A DNA stretch of 64,000 nucleotides from Paenibacillus sp. NEAU-GSW1 (GCF_009737085.1 NZ_WOVL01000009.1:1-64000); one strand, 5' to 3'. Positions 8,331 to 18,205 are shown, counted from the stretch's first letter. The notes: a model not told the origin generated them from the sequence alone. A program made the numbers and translations.

Positions 8331-9098
8331 ATGTCGTTTAGCTACTATGGAGAATTATGTACAGAGGTCTATGACCTCACTAAGAAAGTCGGGCAATCTT
8401 TTGGCGGTGACGTAGAATATTACCGTGATAGACTAAAGCATTGTAAGGGTCGTATCCTTGAAGCAATGGTCGGTTCTGGACGGGTAATCATTCCGCTTCT
8501 CGAATCGGGTCTTCATGTAGATGGAGTTGACTATTCTCCTGAAATGTTGGCTTCTTGCCGTCAACGTTTTGAGGAACGAAACTTAGTCTCCAACTTGTAT
8601 GAATCAAATCTTCAAGAACTGTCTTTGCCCGATAAATATGAAGCTATTATTATTCCAGGCGGCTCTTTCTTGTTAATTGAAAAACGAGAGGAGTCACTAA
8701 ACGCTTTGAAGCGCCTTTACCACCACATTCAGCCAGGCGGGCGTCTAATTCTTGATCTTTTCCTGCCTGACAATAATTTTGAGTGCGGTCAGTTTGGTGG
8801 AACGTCAACATTCAACTTGCCGAATGGAGACATCATCACAATGGAAAGCAAGCTTGTTGAAGCAGATTTATACAATCAATACAAAGTTTCATATCTAAAA
8901 TATGAAAAATGGCGTAACGGCGCACTTATCCAGACCGAATTACAGCGTTTTGCATTACGTTGGTATGGTATCGAAGAATTTAAGCTCGTTTTAGAAAGCA
9001 TCGGCTTTTCGAATGTGGTTGTATCAGCTGATTTCGAATACGGCAAAGCACCAACAAATGGGAAGCAGAAATTTGTTTATGAAGCGATACGACAGTAA
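8331..9098 (+). CDS. class I SAM-dependent methyltransferase
   Basis: 255 residues. Motif I is ILEAMVGSGRVIIPLLE at about 44-60, then GVDYSPEML (67-75, the acidic SAM ribose-binding strand) and IIIPGGSFLLI (about 105-115). The second half is a beta-rich insertion typical of small-molecule methyltransferases. ATG follows CGGAGGG. A leader ORF and hairpin precede it and a strong terminator follows, so it is monocistronic. The substrate is unknown. Confidence 0.8.
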   Translation: MSFSYYGELCTEVYDLTKKVGQSFGGDVEYYRDRLKHCKGRILEAMVGSGRVIIPLLESGLHVDGVDYSPEMLASCRQRFEERNLVSNLYESNLQELSLPDKYEAIIIPGGSFLLIEKREESLNALKRLYHHIQPGGRLILDLFLPDNNFECGQFGGTSTFNLPNGDIITMESKLVEADLYNQYKVSYLKYEKWRNGALIQTELQRFALRWYGIEEFKLVLESIGFSNVVVSADFEYGKAPTNGKQKFVYEAIRQ

Positions 9099-9106
9099 AT
9101 AGACTA

Positions 9107-9144
9107 CAGAGGTTCTTGGTTTTAAGCCAAGGCCTCTGTTTTTT
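9107..9144 (+). terminator. terminator of the methyltransferase gene
   Basis: CAGAGG..CTTGG and CCAAG.CCTCTG form the stem, followed by TTTTTT. Confidence 0.85.
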
Positions 9145-9214
9145 CTTCCCACCCTAATAATCGAAAGCAGAGACAACGCAGTGAAATTCGCCGTGAACCG
9201 ATGGAATCCGCATA

Positions 9215-10492
9215 CTAAAATTGAAATTTTCCAATGCCGCTTTGCAAAGCACGGGTCATATTTTGCAGTTCGTTGGACGCTGCGGCGACCTCCTGAACCA
9301 TCGCATTCTGCTCTTGTACAGATGATGAGATTTTGTTCAGCTTTTCCGCATTGTCTTCAGCCACATCGGCTACCCGCTCCGCGCCGGAAAGCATAGCGTT
9401 CATTTTCAAGGATTGTATGCCCATCAGCTCCGCTATGCGGTTGACTGCCTGGACGGTTCGATCGGCGGATTGCGAAATCCGTTGCAGACTGCCCACCGTT
9501 TCATTCGTTTGGTCCGATCCCGTATCGGTGTGCCGAGCCTGCGCTTCCATGCGGCCGACCGCAACGGTCAAGTCGCCTTGAATCGCCTCGATTAAACCCG
9601 CAATATGCTGCACCTCCATAGTCGTGTGGTTCGCCAGCTTCCTAATTTCAACAGCAACCACTTGGAAGCCTTGTCCATGCTCACCGGCATGGGCCGCTTC
9701 AATAGAAGCATTCAAGGCAAGCAAGTTGGTTCGGGCTGCAATCTCCTCCACGACATGAATAATCTCATCGATCTGCTCGGCATGCTCCTCCAGCCTTCTC
9801 ATGATGACTGTTGTTTCGTTGCCCTCTACCGCCAAACGATTCATGGCAGTCGACAAGGAATCGATGGCCTCGTTGCTCCTGACCATTGCCGCTGCCATTT
9901 GCTCGGCATCCTGCTGGGCGGCAACCGTGCAAGCTGCCGCATCCGCCGATATTTCAGCTATTTCCTCAATCGACGCGTACATCGTCCGCGATAGCTCCGC
10001 CTGCGTATCCGTATTGCAGGAAATTTCATCCACCCGCTCCGCTATGTCCGTCAGAAGCTTCGCCGTTTGTTCCAGCGTTAGCCGCAACTGCTCCACTTCG
10101 GATCCGGTAGCGGTAGAATGCGCATCAATATCGGCGACGATGCCGCGCAAACTTGCAATCATCTGGTTAAACGATGCGGCGAGTTGCCTTAATTCATCCC
10201 GTGAGCTCGGAACGGCTACCCCTACCTTCAAGTCCCCTTTAGCTGCGATTTCAGCCGCTCTCTGCAAATTATTGAGCGGCTTAACCAGCCATCTCGCCGT
10301 TATCCAGCCAAGAAGACCCGTCCAAAACACGCCTAATCCAAAAATGATACCCGAAAAAAACAATAACTCCATTCTCGGAGCCAAGTAGTCCTTCAACACA
10401 AAAATAAAAAACGCGCTCGTACCATATGTAATTGTAGCCACTGCGGAAATCCCTACAACAATCTTCATCACCAGACTGGTTGAAATCTTCAT
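9215..10492 (-). CDS. methyl-accepting chemotaxis protein without large sensor domain
   Basis: 425 residues. Two membrane helices (about 8-33 and 42-66) are separated by only a few residues, so there is no extracellular ligand domain. HAMP follows (about 67-120), then a long coiled-coil signalling domain. The kinase-contact tip lies around [20 protein letters not shown] (residues about 250-270). The protein likely signals to CheA/CheW from the membrane, sensing a cytoplasmic or membrane cue. ATG follows AAGGAGG. Confidence 0.9.
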   Translation of the reverse strand: MKISTSLVMKIVVGISAVATITYGTSAFFIFVLKDYLAPRMELLFFSGIIFGLGVFWTGLLGWITARWLVKPLNNLQRAAEIAAKGDLKVGVAVPSSRDELRQLAASFNQMIASLRGIVADIDAHSTATGSEVEQLRLTLEQTAKLLTDIAERVDEISCNTDTQAELSRTMYASIEEIAEISADAAACTVAAQQDAEQMAAAMVRSNEAIDSLSTAMNRLAVEGNETTVIMRRLEEHAEQIDEIIHVVEEIAARTNLLALNASIEAAHAGEHGQGFQVVAVEIRKLANHTTMEVQHIAGLIEAIQGDLTVAVGRMEAQARHTDTGSDQTNETVGSLQRISQSADRTVQAVNRIAELMGIQSLKMNAMLSGAERVADVAEDNAEKLNKISSSVQEQNAMVQEVAAASNELQNMTRALQSGIGKFQF

Positions 10493-10840
10493 TCGTCTGC
10501 CTCCTTATGTATGGGGGTCATAAGTTGCGCGAGCTGCATGATCATCAAGCCACACTTGTTCATTATGAACCTTTCCGAATCAATCCACTGTGATTAAAAT
10601 CACACTTTTATCTTGATGCAAAACTACTGAGCATATAATCGTTACTTATACTGCCCAATAGAGATGTTGATTTTATAATAGCCGTAGACAAGAATCTCAT
10701 CCAGCAGCTTCGACAGTTGGTCATGATCAGGCACTTGGACTTTTAAAATAAATGGAGGAAACGGTTTCATGGCTACCTGTAAGCAAATTGGCGTTGCTAA
10801 AGAGCTGAGCGTTGAGAAGGAAGATTAATGATATAATTAA
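10493..10840. other. gene-poor stretch with two tiny ORFs
   Basis: The minus strand at 10642-10770 holds a 42-codon ORF starting MKPFPPFILKVQ, with only a weak ribosome binding site. The plus strand has a 19-codon ORF at 10770 behind GGAGG (MATCKQIGVAKELSVEKED). I recognise neither; they may be relics. Confidence 0.3.
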
Positions 10841-11072
10841 TTTCATTATGTAAGACTCTGGGAAACTGTGACACCCTATTTTGAGAAACGAAACATCAAC
10901 TTCTATGTGAATAAGTGCGGATTGTCAAATCGTCGAGTTCTACAATGAATATCACTCTGACCCGCATATGCATGACAATAGACACGAGAATGACAAGTCC
11001 ATGCCAGGTGGTGAAGACTTCTTCAAATTTCGAAAGGTTATGAAGAAAGAGAAGCATGGACAAGACGGTTAG
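10841..11072 (+). pseudogene. GNAT acetyltransferase C-terminal relic, frameshifted
   Basis: Reads [22 protein letters not shown], the usual GNAT ending in which a side-chain-rich loop leads to FYxKCGF. It continues as [17 protein letters not shown] in the next frame after one extra base near 10921-10927. Translation ends at TAG 11070-11072. The acetyl-CoA-binding half is missing. Pseudogene of an acetyltransferase. Confidence 0.65.
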
Positions 11073-11155
11073 CCGAATGTACTTTAGCCACCTCATAGTA
11101 GTTATAGCGACACCCGGAAGACTCTTCTTTCGTTAATTTCGCACGCTAATCCGGA

Positions 11156-11950
11156 TCAGCTATATGTCGCGGGAACGATCGCCGGATCATGGTTCAGGAG
11201 CACGCCGACACAATCAGCACTCTCCGAGAACGCCTTCACCCATTGCAAAGACTGTACAGCTTGCCGTTCGTCCGTCGTAATCCCCGGTAGGATCAACTCC
11301 TCCAAAGACCGTCCCGTATAGCCCGTATCCGAAGCGAGCAACAGCCAGCCTGCGCGAAGCCTTATGAGAACGGACAGCTGTCCCGGCGTGTGTCCTGGTG
11401 TATCGACGAGGTAGATCTTTCCGTCTCCGAAAATATCTCGGCCCCGTTTGTTAGGACCGTAAGGAATAGATTCATAGGTAAACGTCTGGACAGGCAGCTC
11501 TCCATACCATGCCAATTTGTGCGGCTTTGCGTTCGCCAGCTCAGGCTCGCTGACCCAGAATGAGCGAGCGCCTTTGAGTAGCGACAGCCCGCTAATATGA
11601 TCGACGTCCAGATGCGAGATAATGACAATATCGATATCGCTTGGCAATAGCTGCCGCGCCGCTAGCTGCTCTTTAATCGACCAGCCTGCAGGCAGCTCGT
11701 ATTCCACGAAACTAGCTGCCGCGCCAAGATGGGCTTGCGCCTTCGTGCGGACATCCTCATGCCACCCTGCATCGACCACGATATTTCCGTCAGGATGCTC
11801 GATCAAGTACGACGATATCGGCAGCCACATCCGATAAGCCTCTTCCCTGGCATGAACGGGCGGTACGACATCGAGCTCTTTGTATGGCAGCGCTCGGTCT
11901 ACCTTTACCTTGCCCGTATGCATAACGTGAACTTTAATTTGTGATTCCAT
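11156..11950 (-). CDS. MBL-fold metallohydrolase, N-acyl homoserine lactonase-like
   Basis: 264 residues from the ATG at 11950 (behind GGTGG); an upstream ATG at 12025 would add 25 unconvincing residues. The zinc motif HLDVDH lies near residue 112, and GHTPGQ and ASDTG follow as further metal-ligand motifs. These match the AiiA/AttM-type metallo-beta-lactamase family, but lactone hydrolysis is not assured. A 20-bp palindrome lies 96-115 bases upstream, and the HxlR gene precedes it on the same strand. Confidence 0.8.
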   Translation of the reverse strand: MESQIKVHVMHTGKVKVDRALPYKELDVVPPVHAREEAYRMWLPISSYLIEHPDGNIVVDAGWHEDVRTKAQAHLGAAASFVEYELPAGWSIKEQLAARQLLPSDIDIVIISHLDVDHISGLSLLKGARSFWVSEPELANAKPHKLAWYGELPVQTFTYESIPYGPNKRGRDIFGDGKIYLVDTPGHTPGQLSVLIRLRAGWLLLASDTGYTGRSLEELILPGITTDERQAVQSLQWVKAFSESADCVGVLLNHDPAIVPATYS

Positions 11951-12045
11951 GTAACCACCAGCCAATCTCTCAGTAATCGACGATTCCTCGACGAGAACAA
12001 TAGTACAACTGGTACGCTGGCGCAAGTACGCACTTACACGATGGG

Positions 12046-12065
12046 TACTTACCGGACGGTAAGTA
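12046..12065. promoter_or_regulatory. 20-bp palindromic operator candidate
   Basis: TACTTACCGGACGGTAAGTA has 9-bp perfect arms around GA. It lies between the HxlR gene and the MBL hydrolase gene, placed to control the hydrolase. Confidence 0.65.
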
Positions 12066-12083
12066 AGCCCCTTCCGTTACAAT

Positions 12084-12455
12084 TCAATAGACAGGTGTCT
12101 GGTCGGATTGTTGCGGGTCGTCCGGATTATTCGTCTTAAACTTCATTCCCCACTGCTGCATGAGCTTCAAGATCGGCTGAATCTCTTGCCCGAGCTCGGC
12201 CAGCTCGTACTCCACCATCGGAGGGATGGTCGGATATACCGTTCTCGTAACGATGCCCGCCCCTTCAAGCTCCTTAAGCTGCTGCGCCAACATCTTATCC
12301 GTAATGTTCGGAAGTGAGCGTCTTAGCTCGTTGTAGCGTTTGGCCCCTTTGCGCAGCTGCCATAGAATAAGCGCCTTCCACTTACCCATAATCGTATTCA
12401 GCGTCAATTCGACCGGACAGTTGTACGTGTATTCGTTCATACGATACTTCGTCAT
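12084..12455 (-). CDS. HxlR-family transcriptional regulator
   Basis: 123-residue winged-helix regulator with the family pattern NCPVELTLNTIMGKWKALIL near residue 13-32 and ITDKMLAQQLKELE around 65-78. A single N-terminal Cys (residue 14) sits where redox- and quinone-sensing relatives such as YodB carry their sensor cysteine. It is transcribed away from a DJ-1/MFS/azoreductase operon, so local control of that operon is likely. Confidence 0.85.
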   Translation of the reverse strand: MTKYRMNEYTYNCPVELTLNTIMGKWKALILWQLRKGAKRYNELRRSLPNITDKMLAQQLKELEGAGIVTRTVYPTIPPMVEYELAELGQEIQPILKLMQQWGMKFKTNNPDDPQQSDQTPVY

Positions 12456-12474
12456 CCCATCACCGCTTTCCCAA

Positions 12475-12491
12475 TAGTAAGTAGGTTACAA
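12475..12491. promoter_or_regulatory. TAAGTAGG-type site in the divergent promoter region
   Basis: TAGTAAGTAGGTTACA lies between the HxlR and DJ-1 genes. The core TAAGTAGG also occurs at 30855 and, as CCTACTTA, at 15622. Confidence 0.4.
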
Positions 12492-12595
12492 GAATGTGCA
12501 TTCTTCTCAGCGCCCACGATTAGGATTTATTATAGGGGCTACAATCCGGCAAACGCAATGGTGCGGATTGAATCCATCCGAATGGGAGTCAGAAC

Positions 12596-13327
12596 ATGAA
12601 TGAAGCTAGCAAGCAACAGAAGGTATTATTAATCGTCGCGAACCCCTCCGTGTCGACGACGTTAGGCTGGCCTGTCGGCTATTGGTTGTCGGAGTTAACG
12701 CATGCCTACTACGAATTGACCGAGGCCGGCATCGAGGTGACAATCGCCAGCCCGCAAGGCGGCAAAGTCGAAATGGACACCTACAGCGATCCACGCAATC
12801 CGGACGGCTATGCAATGGATGATATCGTATCGCTCGGCTATTTGCACTACGAGCCATTCCTGAAGCAGTTGGAGGATACACCCTCCATCTCGCAATTTTC
12901 TTCATCGGAATTCGATGCCGTCCTCGTCGCAGGAGGCATGTCGCCGATGTTTACCTTCGCGGCAGATCTGTCCTTGCAGCGGTTATTCACCGAATTCTTC
13001 GAGACTGGTAAAATCGCGTCAGCGTTATGTCACGGCACTGCGTTGCTGTTCGAATGCCGTCTAGCGGACGGCTCGCCGCTCGTCCAAGGGAGGACCATAA
13101 TCGGAGTAACGAATGATGAAGAGGATGCTTTCGACCGCATGGCCGGACAGACCGTCATGCCGTTCCGAATCGAAGATCGCGCTGTCCTTCAGGGCGCAAA
13201 GTTCGTTCATGGAGCACCGTTCGAGCCTTATGTCGTACGGGACGGGAACTTAATTACAGGACAGCAGCAGCATTCCGGCAAGCTGACGGCACGTCTCGTC
13301 GTCCGGGCGTTAAACGGTGAGGCGTGA
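12596..13327 (+). CDS. DJ-1/PfpI family protein
   Basis: 243 residues. The nucleophile elbow SALCHGTALL lies near residues 140-150 (Cys-His-Gly), and VLVAGGMSPMF near 105 resembles the conserved upstream loop. The family includes glyoxalase III/deglycase chaperones of the Hsp31 type and amidotransferase-like proteins. It fits a carbonyl or electrophile stress operon with the MFS and azoreductase genes downstream. ATG follows GGGAG. Confidence 0.85.
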   Translation: MNEASKQQKVLLIVANPSVSTTLGWPVGYWLSELTHAYYELTEAGIEVTIASPQGGKVEMDTYSDPRNPDGYAMDDIVSLGYLHYEPFLKQLEDTPSISQFSSSEFDAVLVAGGMSPMFTFAADLSLQRLFTEFFETGKIASALCHGTALLFECRLADGSPLVQGRTIIGVTNDEEDAFDRMAGQTVMPFRIEDRAVLQGAKFVHGAPFEPYVVRDGNLITGQQQHSGKLTARLVVRALNGEA

Positions 13328-13348
13328 CGTGTTCCGGTATCCGGTAAT

Positions 13349-14800
13349 ATGACACAGTTAACGCCTTCGAATAGACGCTCCTTAATGGTGATGGTGATGG
13401 CAGCGCTTTTATTCGCCGCCGTCAACCAGACGATGATCGGAACCCTCTCCCCTCGCATCTCGATGGAATGGGACCGGATTCGAGACATGAATGACCTGTT
13501 CAACGTATTTCAGCTTTTCTGCGCCGTTGCGACGGCGCTGTCAGGCAGTCTATCCGATCGAATCGGCCGTAAGCCATTGCTTATCGTCGGCATCAGTGTA
13601 CTGATGCTTGGCACTCTACTTTGCGGACTATCCGCATCGATGGATCAGTTAATCCTATTCCGGGCGTTACAAGGCTGCGGCGTCGGCATTCTAATCGCGA
13701 CCTCATTCGCCGTCGTCGGCGATCTGTTCGCGCCTCGGGAACGCGGGACATGGCTAGGCATATTGACATCCGTATATGGCGCAGCCAGCCTCATCGGCCC
13801 GGTATTAGGCGGCTTAATCGCAGACCGAGCGAGCTGGAGATGGGCGTTCTTCGTCTCCCTCCCGATCGGGCTCATCGCGCTTGCGTTCATAACGGGAAGA
13901 TACCCCTCAAGCCCGCGAACGAATCGCAGTCCCTTTGATTACAAAGGCGCTCTGTCGCTAACCATCTTCTTATCCGCTCTCTTGCTCGCCATCTCGCATA
14001 GCGGTTCAGGATCACAATTTCCTGCGTCTCTGATCATTGGCCTGTACGCCTTATCTGCCGGTTGTGCAATATGGTTCTGGGCAATCTGCCGAAGCAACCC
14101 GAACGCGATCGTGCCTACCGGCTTGTTCCGCAATCGCGAATATGCGCTTTCTTGCCTTGTCGGCTTCACGACGAGCGTCAGTATGTTCGGAGTGATGCTG
14201 TATCTCCCCTTTTATGTGCAGCAGGTGCTAGGCTCCTCTGCGTCACAATCGGGACTCGTCATGGTCGCACTCTCGATCAGCCTATCGCTATCCAATGCGA
14301 GCAGCGGATGGCTGCTCGCACGTAAAGGCACACTGAGGCCAGTCGCCTTTTCTGGATTAATTGTTATGCTAGTCGGCAACGTCTTATTGACGTTCATGGA
14401 CATGCAGACGGACATTCTGCAAGCCTCATCGTATTCGGTCGTCTACGGATTCGGACTAGGTATCGTACTATCGGTATACGCATTGATGGCGCAGAACACC
14501 GTCGCTCGGTCGATCGTCGGCTCAGCTACTGCGACCTATCAGCTCACGCGTCAGCTTGGCGCGGCGATCGGCATTGCCGTCATGGGCTATGCCTTCGAGT
14601 CGCGCTTGGCAAACCGTTCATCAGCTCTGACCGATACTCCAAATGCGCTTCACAATTCCATCGAGATTGTCTGCCAGATCGGGATCGCAGCGACGCTAAT
14701 CGCACTCATCCTATCGTTATTCATCCGCCAACCCGCCATTAAGAAGGAGGAACATACCATTGTCGACCCTGTTGTACGTTACCGCAAATCCGAAAGCTGA
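13349..14800 (+). CDS. MFS efflux transporter, DHA2 (14-TM) type
   Basis: 483-residue polytopic membrane protein. The loop 2-3 motif GSLSDRIGRKP is near residue 70, and GPVLGGLIAD near 150 is the antiporter motif C region. Length and hydrophobic pattern fit the 14-helix drug:H+ antiporters. It begins 21 bases after the DJ-1 gene with a poor Shine-Dalgarno, and its end overlaps the azoreductase gene by 41 bases, so translation is coupled. It probably exports a toxic organic compound. Confidence 0.85.
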   Translation: MTQLTPSNRRSLMVMVMAALLFAAVNQTMIGTLSPRISMEWDRIRDMNDLFNVFQLFCAVATALSGSLSDRIGRKPLLIVGISVLMLGTLLCGLSASMDQLILFRALQGCGVGILIATSFAVVGDLFAPRERGTWLGILTSVYGAASLIGPVLGGLIADRASWRWAFFVSLPIGLIALAFITGRYPSSPRTNRSPFDYKGALSLTIFLSALLLAISHSGSGSQFPASLIIGLYALSAGCAIWFWAICRSNPNAIVPTGLFRNREYALSCLVGFTTSVSMFGVMLYLPFYVQQVLGSSASQSGLVMVALSISLSLSNASSGWLLARKGTLRPVAFSGLIVMLVGNVLLTFMDMQTDILQASSYSVVYGFGLGIVLSVYALMAQNTVARSIVGSATATYQLTRQLGAAIGIAVMGYAFESRLANRSSALTDTPNALHNSIEIVCQIGIAATLIALILSLFIRQPAIKKEEHTIVDPVVRYRKSES

Positions 14801-15395
14801 ACAGGATTCTTTCAGTCTTTCCGTTGCCCGCAAATTCATGAACGCCTATGAAAAAAGCAATCCAGAGCACCGGATCATAGAAGTGGACCTGTATCAGACG
14901 CAGGTCCCGCTGTTGGATCGTGATGTATTCAATGGCTGGAAGAAGCTGCAAGAAGGCGTATCCTTCACGGACTTAGCCGCTGACGAACGTTCAAAGCTCT
15001 CTTTCATGAACGCGCTGCTCGAGCAGTTCGTCTCCGCGGACAAATACGTGTTCGTCACGCCGATGTGGAACTTCGGGCTGCCTGCCATCATGAAAGCCTA
15101 TATCGATAACGTTTGTATCGCAGACAAGACGTTCCGCTACACCGAGAACGGACCTGTCGGACTATTGTCCGGCCGTAAAGCATTGCATATTCAGGCGCGG
15201 GGAGGCATCTACTCAGAGGGACCGCTCGGGGACAAAGAACTAGGGGATCGTTACTTGCGAACAGTCCTGTCGTTTATGGGCATTAGTGATGTTGCTTCCA
15301 TATACGTAGAAGGCATGGGACAGCTGCCAAGTGAAACGGAGCGAATCCGAGCTCGTTCGATCGCGGCTGCCGAACAAATGGCTCTCGTGTATTGA
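14760..15395 (+). CDS. azoR: FMN-dependent NADH-azoreductase
   Basis: 211 residues of the flavodoxin-like AzoR/quinone oxidoreductase family. It has the N-terminal FMN loop TANPKAEQDSFSLS, TPMWNFGLPAIMKAYID near residues 100-116, and ARGGIYSEG near 143. It would reduce quinones and azo dyes by two electrons. The start is TTG with AAGGAGG 9 bases upstream, inside the MFS coding end. It is the last gene of the HxlR-linked operon; B. subtilis azoreductases are also under an HxlR regulator. Confidence 0.9.
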   Translation: MSTLLYVTANPKAEQDSFSLSVARKFMNAYEKSNPEHRIIEVDLYQTQVPLLDRDVFNGWKKLQEGVSFTDLAADERSKLSFMNALLEQFVSADKYVFVTPMWNFGLPAIMKAYIDNVCIADKTFRYTENGPVGLLSGRKALHIQARGGIYSEGPLGDKELGDRYLRTVLSFMGISDVASIYVEGMGQLPSETERIRARSIAAAEQMALVY

Positions 15396-15525
15396 TCTGC
15401 CATAAGGGAAATGAAATCGCGGTTAGCTCCAGATAATTAAAAGTGATTGTTGACTCCAGCAAAAAGTATGAGAGCACCCTCCCGGCATATAGAAACGTTC
15501 TCGCTATCGCAATCGCTCCGATTGC

Positions 15526-15575
15526 ACGCTGTATGCCTCTCAGTTCTTACTCCTCTCCTGTCTGCGATTGCTGTC
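15526..15575 (-). pseudogene. sulfurtransferase 3'-end relic (E)
   Basis: Minus strand encodes QERSKN then TGA, the exact end of the intact sulfurtransferase at 31608. It shares 32 of 34 bases across the stop and 3' flank (gctgta/tgcctc region). Everything upstream is missing. Confidence 0.65.
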
Positions 15576-15592
15576 GTTTTTTGAAAAAAGGA

Positions 15593-15645
15593 TTGCCAAA
15601 AAAGCTTGTCAATGTTATTATCCTACTTAATTCATCGGATAAGTA
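15593..15645 (+). promoter_or_regulatory. promoter and operator of the sulfur operon
   Basis: TTGCCA (15593-15598), a 17-base spacer, then TATTAT (15616-15621). Immediately after come CCTACTTA and TAAGTA; TACTTA (15624) pairs with TAAGTA (15640), and TTATCC with GGATAA. The position over the start site suits a repressor. Confidence 0.65.
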
Positions 15646-15670
15646 TTTATTAATAAATAGATGACTCTGC

Positions 15671-15726
15671 CGGACAACCGGAGAGACGCTTGCAAGAAGA
15701 AGGCGTCTTTCCGGTTGTCCGTTTTG
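15671..15726 (+). terminator. leader hairpin with T-rich tail
   Basis: CGGACAACCGGA and TCCGGTTGTCCG pair around an inner GACGC/GCGTC stem, followed by TTTTGTT. It lies after the operon promoter and before the first gene, so it is an attenuator or an mRNA 5' stabiliser rather than only the end of azoR. Confidence 0.7.
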
Positions 15727-15751
15727 TTATTCACAAGGGGAGTGCGACAAA

Positions 15752-16738
15752 ATGAAATATCGTAGATTAGGAAGAACCGGGCTTAAGGTGTCGGAAGTCA
15801 GCTTGGGAACGATGGCATTCGGCAGATGGATCGACGAGAAAGCTTCGGCGAAGGTACTGGATACCGCGCTGGACGCGGGCATTAACGTCATAGATACGGC
15901 GGATGTCTACGGCAGAGGAATGGATCTCGGCGACATCTCGCTGCTTGGCGAATCCGAAGCCATTATCGGCCGAATCCTCAAGGGTCGGAGAGACGACATT
16001 ATACTGGCGACGAAATTCCATAATCGGACAGGTCCGGGCGTCAACGACCAGGGTCAGAGCCGTTATCATATTTACCGGGCGCTGGAGAACAGCTTAAGAC
16101 GGTTGCAGACAGACCACATCGACCTGTACCAGATTCACGGCTTCGATTCGGAAACGCCGATCGAAGAGACGCTTCGCGCCCTCGACGATCTGATTAAACA
16201 AGGGAAAATCCGGTACATCGGATGTTCGAACTATGCGGCGTGGCAGTTGGCCAAATCTCATGGAGTGAGCGCCTTGCATGGTTTGCACCGCTTCGACAGC
16301 GTTCAACCGGAGTATAGCCTGATCACGAGAAACATCGAGAAGGAGCTCGTCCCGTTCGCCGAATCCGAGAATGTCGGCATCATCTCCTACAGTCCTCTCG
16401 GAAGAGGCATTCTGACGGGGAAGTACCGTCAAGGCGAAGCGCCTCCGTCCGATTCCAGGCTCGCGGCCGGAGAGAAGAGGCTCAAGCTCTTGCTTAACGC
16501 GAATCCTGCATACGATCTCGTTGACACGATTCGCCCGTTGGCCGAAGCCCGGGGATGGACGCTGGCCCAGTTCGCGCTCTCGTGGGTATTGAGTCACCCT
16601 TACATCTCGTCTGCTATTCTTGGAGCATCGAAGCCGGAGCAGATTTTGGATTCGGTAAAGTTCGCGGATGAGCGCCTTACGCAGGGAGAGTTGACGGAGA
16701 TCAATGAAGCATCGCGCCGTCTTGGCCTTTTGTCATAA
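15752..16738 (+). CDS. aldo/keto reductase
   Basis: 328-residue NADPH-dependent TIM-barrel reductase. Asp (NVIDTADVYG, about 50), Tyr within it, Lys (ILATKFHN, about 88) and His (DLYQIHGF, about 128) give the catalytic tetrad. Similar to the YghZ/YhdN group. Being first in the sulfur operon, it may reduce an aldehyde released by the following monooxygenase. ATG follows GGGGAG. Confidence 0.85.
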   Translation: MKYRRLGRTGLKVSEVSLGTMAFGRWIDEKASAKVLDTALDAGINVIDTADVYGRGMDLGDISLLGESEAIIGRILKGRRDDIILATKFHNRTGPGVNDQGQSRYHIYRALENSLRRLQTDHIDLYQIHGFDSETPIEETLRALDDLIKQGKIRYIGCSNYAAWQLAKSHGVSALHGLHRFDSVQPEYSLITRNIEKELVPFAESENVGIISYSPLGRGILTGKYRQGEAPPSDSRLAAGEKRLKLLLNANPAYDLVDTIRPLAEARGWTLAQFALSWVLSHPYISSAILGASKPEQILDSVKFADERLTQGELTEINEASRRLGLLS

Positions 16739-16795
16739 CTACAATCCATTGTTGTCGCATGTGATAACTAAGATATTAATGGGGAGGAAAACAAT

Positions 16796-18163
16796 ATGAG
16801 TAAACTCCAACGCAAGCTGCATCTCGGCCTTTTCCTATTCTCGACAGGGTATCATCCCGCGGGCTGGAGATTGCCCGAAGCCCGGGCCGACGGTTCGTTT
16901 GATCCCCGGTTCTTCATCGAAGTGGCGCAGAAGCTAGAGCGTGCGAAGTTCGATTTCTTCTTCTTGGGCGACAGATTGGCAACTAGCGCGTCCGAGCAAT
17001 ATACGTTTCCCTCGCAGATGGTCCGGCCGGAGCCGTTCACGATCCTGTCCCATCTCGCGGCGTTCACGGAGAAGATCGGTTTGATCGTGACGGTGAATAC
17101 GACGTACGCCGAACCGTATCATGTGGCTCGGATGACCGCATCGCTGGATTACTTGAGCGGCGGACGCGCCGCATGGAACGTCGTGACGGGAGCGGATACC
17201 CGCGCCGCGCTTAACTTCAGCCGCGAGAAGCATTGGGATAACGCCAAGCGCTACGATTACGCGGACGAGTTCGTCGGAGTCGTTAAGCGGCTGTGGGATT
17301 CGTGGGAGGATGACGCGTTCATCCGGGACAAGGAGTCCGGCGAATTTATAGACGAGAGCAAAGTGCATGCGATTCATCACGTGGGCGATCAGTTTTCCGT
17401 CGAAGGACCGCTTAACGTGGCTAGACCGCCGCAAGGCCAGATTCCGTTGTTATCCGCCGGCACCTCCGAGCGTAGCCAGGAGCTCGGGGCCCAATTCTCC
17501 AGCGCGATCTTCACCGGAGAGGTGCTGCTCGAAGAGGCGAAGAAATTCTATGCCGGCATCAAGAGCAAGTTAGCCAAGTACGGCCGTACTCCGGATGAGC
17601 TATCGATTATGCCGGGACTTGTACCCTTGGTGGGAAGAACCGAGGAAGAGGCGCACGCGAAATACCGGGAACTGAGCTCGCTTCTCGTAACCGATTTTAA
17701 TTTGACCGCGTTATCCAATCGAATCGGCATCGATCTGACCGGGTATCCTCTCGACGGGCCGCTACCCGATCTATCGCTATCCAGCCTTCCGGACGACAAG
17801 GCTAGGCGACTGGTCGCGTTGGCGCAACGGGCATCCGGGCACGAAGACATTACGGTTCGGGAGCTGTTCCATTATTTCGCCGCGACGGCAAGGGGCCATC
17901 TTCTGATCGTGGGTGATCCCGAGCAAATCGCGGATCAGATGGAAGAATGGTTCGTTCAAGAAGCGGCCGACGGCTTCAATATTTGTCCTCCGTACATGAC
18001 GGGAGGGTTGGATTTATTCGTGGAATTAGTCGTGCCGGTGCTGCAGCGTCGCGGATTGTTCAGAACCGATTACGAGGGAGCGACATTCCGGGAACACTTC
18101 GGCTTGTCTCGTCCGGATAACCGGTTCGCGAAGAAGGGCGCACTGCAGGGAGCCGCCGAATAA
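16796..18163 (+). CDS. LLM-class flavin-dependent monooxygenase (NtaA/SnaA/DszA type)
   Basis: 455 residues of the bacterial luciferase fold family that uses FMNH2 from a separate reductase. Typical landmarks are RAKFDFFFLGDRLA near 45, LDYLSGGRAAWNVVTG near 117-132, and the long C-terminal insert HVGDQFSVEGPLNV. Relatives cleave C-S or C-N bonds (dibenzothiophene sulfone, methanesulfonate, chelators). With a sulfonate-type transporter and sulfurtransferase alongside, desulfonation or sulfone oxidation is likely. No flavin reductase gene is in the operon. ATG follows GGGAGG. Confidence 0.85.
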   Translation: MSKLQRKLHLGLFLFSTGYHPAGWRLPEARADGSFDPRFFIEVAQKLERAKFDFFFLGDRLATSASEQYTFPSQMVRPEPFTILSHLAAFTEKIGLIVTVNTTYAEPYHVARMTASLDYLSGGRAAWNVVTGADTRAALNFSREKHWDNAKRYDYADEFVGVVKRLWDSWEDDAFIRDKESGEFIDESKVHAIHHVGDQFSVEGPLNVARPPQGQIPLLSAGTSERSQELGAQFSSAIFTGEVLLEEAKKFYAGIKSKLAKYGRTPDELSIMPGLVPLVGRTEEEAHAKYRELSSLLVTDFNLTALSNRIGIDLTGYPLDGPLPDLSLSSLPDDKARRLVALAQRASGHEDITVRELFHYFAATARGHLLIVGDPEQIADQMEEWFVQEAADGFNICPPYMTGGLDLFVELVVPVLQRRGLFRTDYEGATFREHFGLSRPDNRFAKKGALQGAAE

Positions 18164-18205
18164 AGCGCCGGTCTATCCGGACTAGCGCGGAAACGAGGGA
18201 AGCGT

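Noticed and set aside
15396-15750. S-box or T-box riboswitch before the sulfur operon
   Set aside because: The conserved S-box core and T-box sequence were not found; only a simple hairpin with T-rich tail is present.
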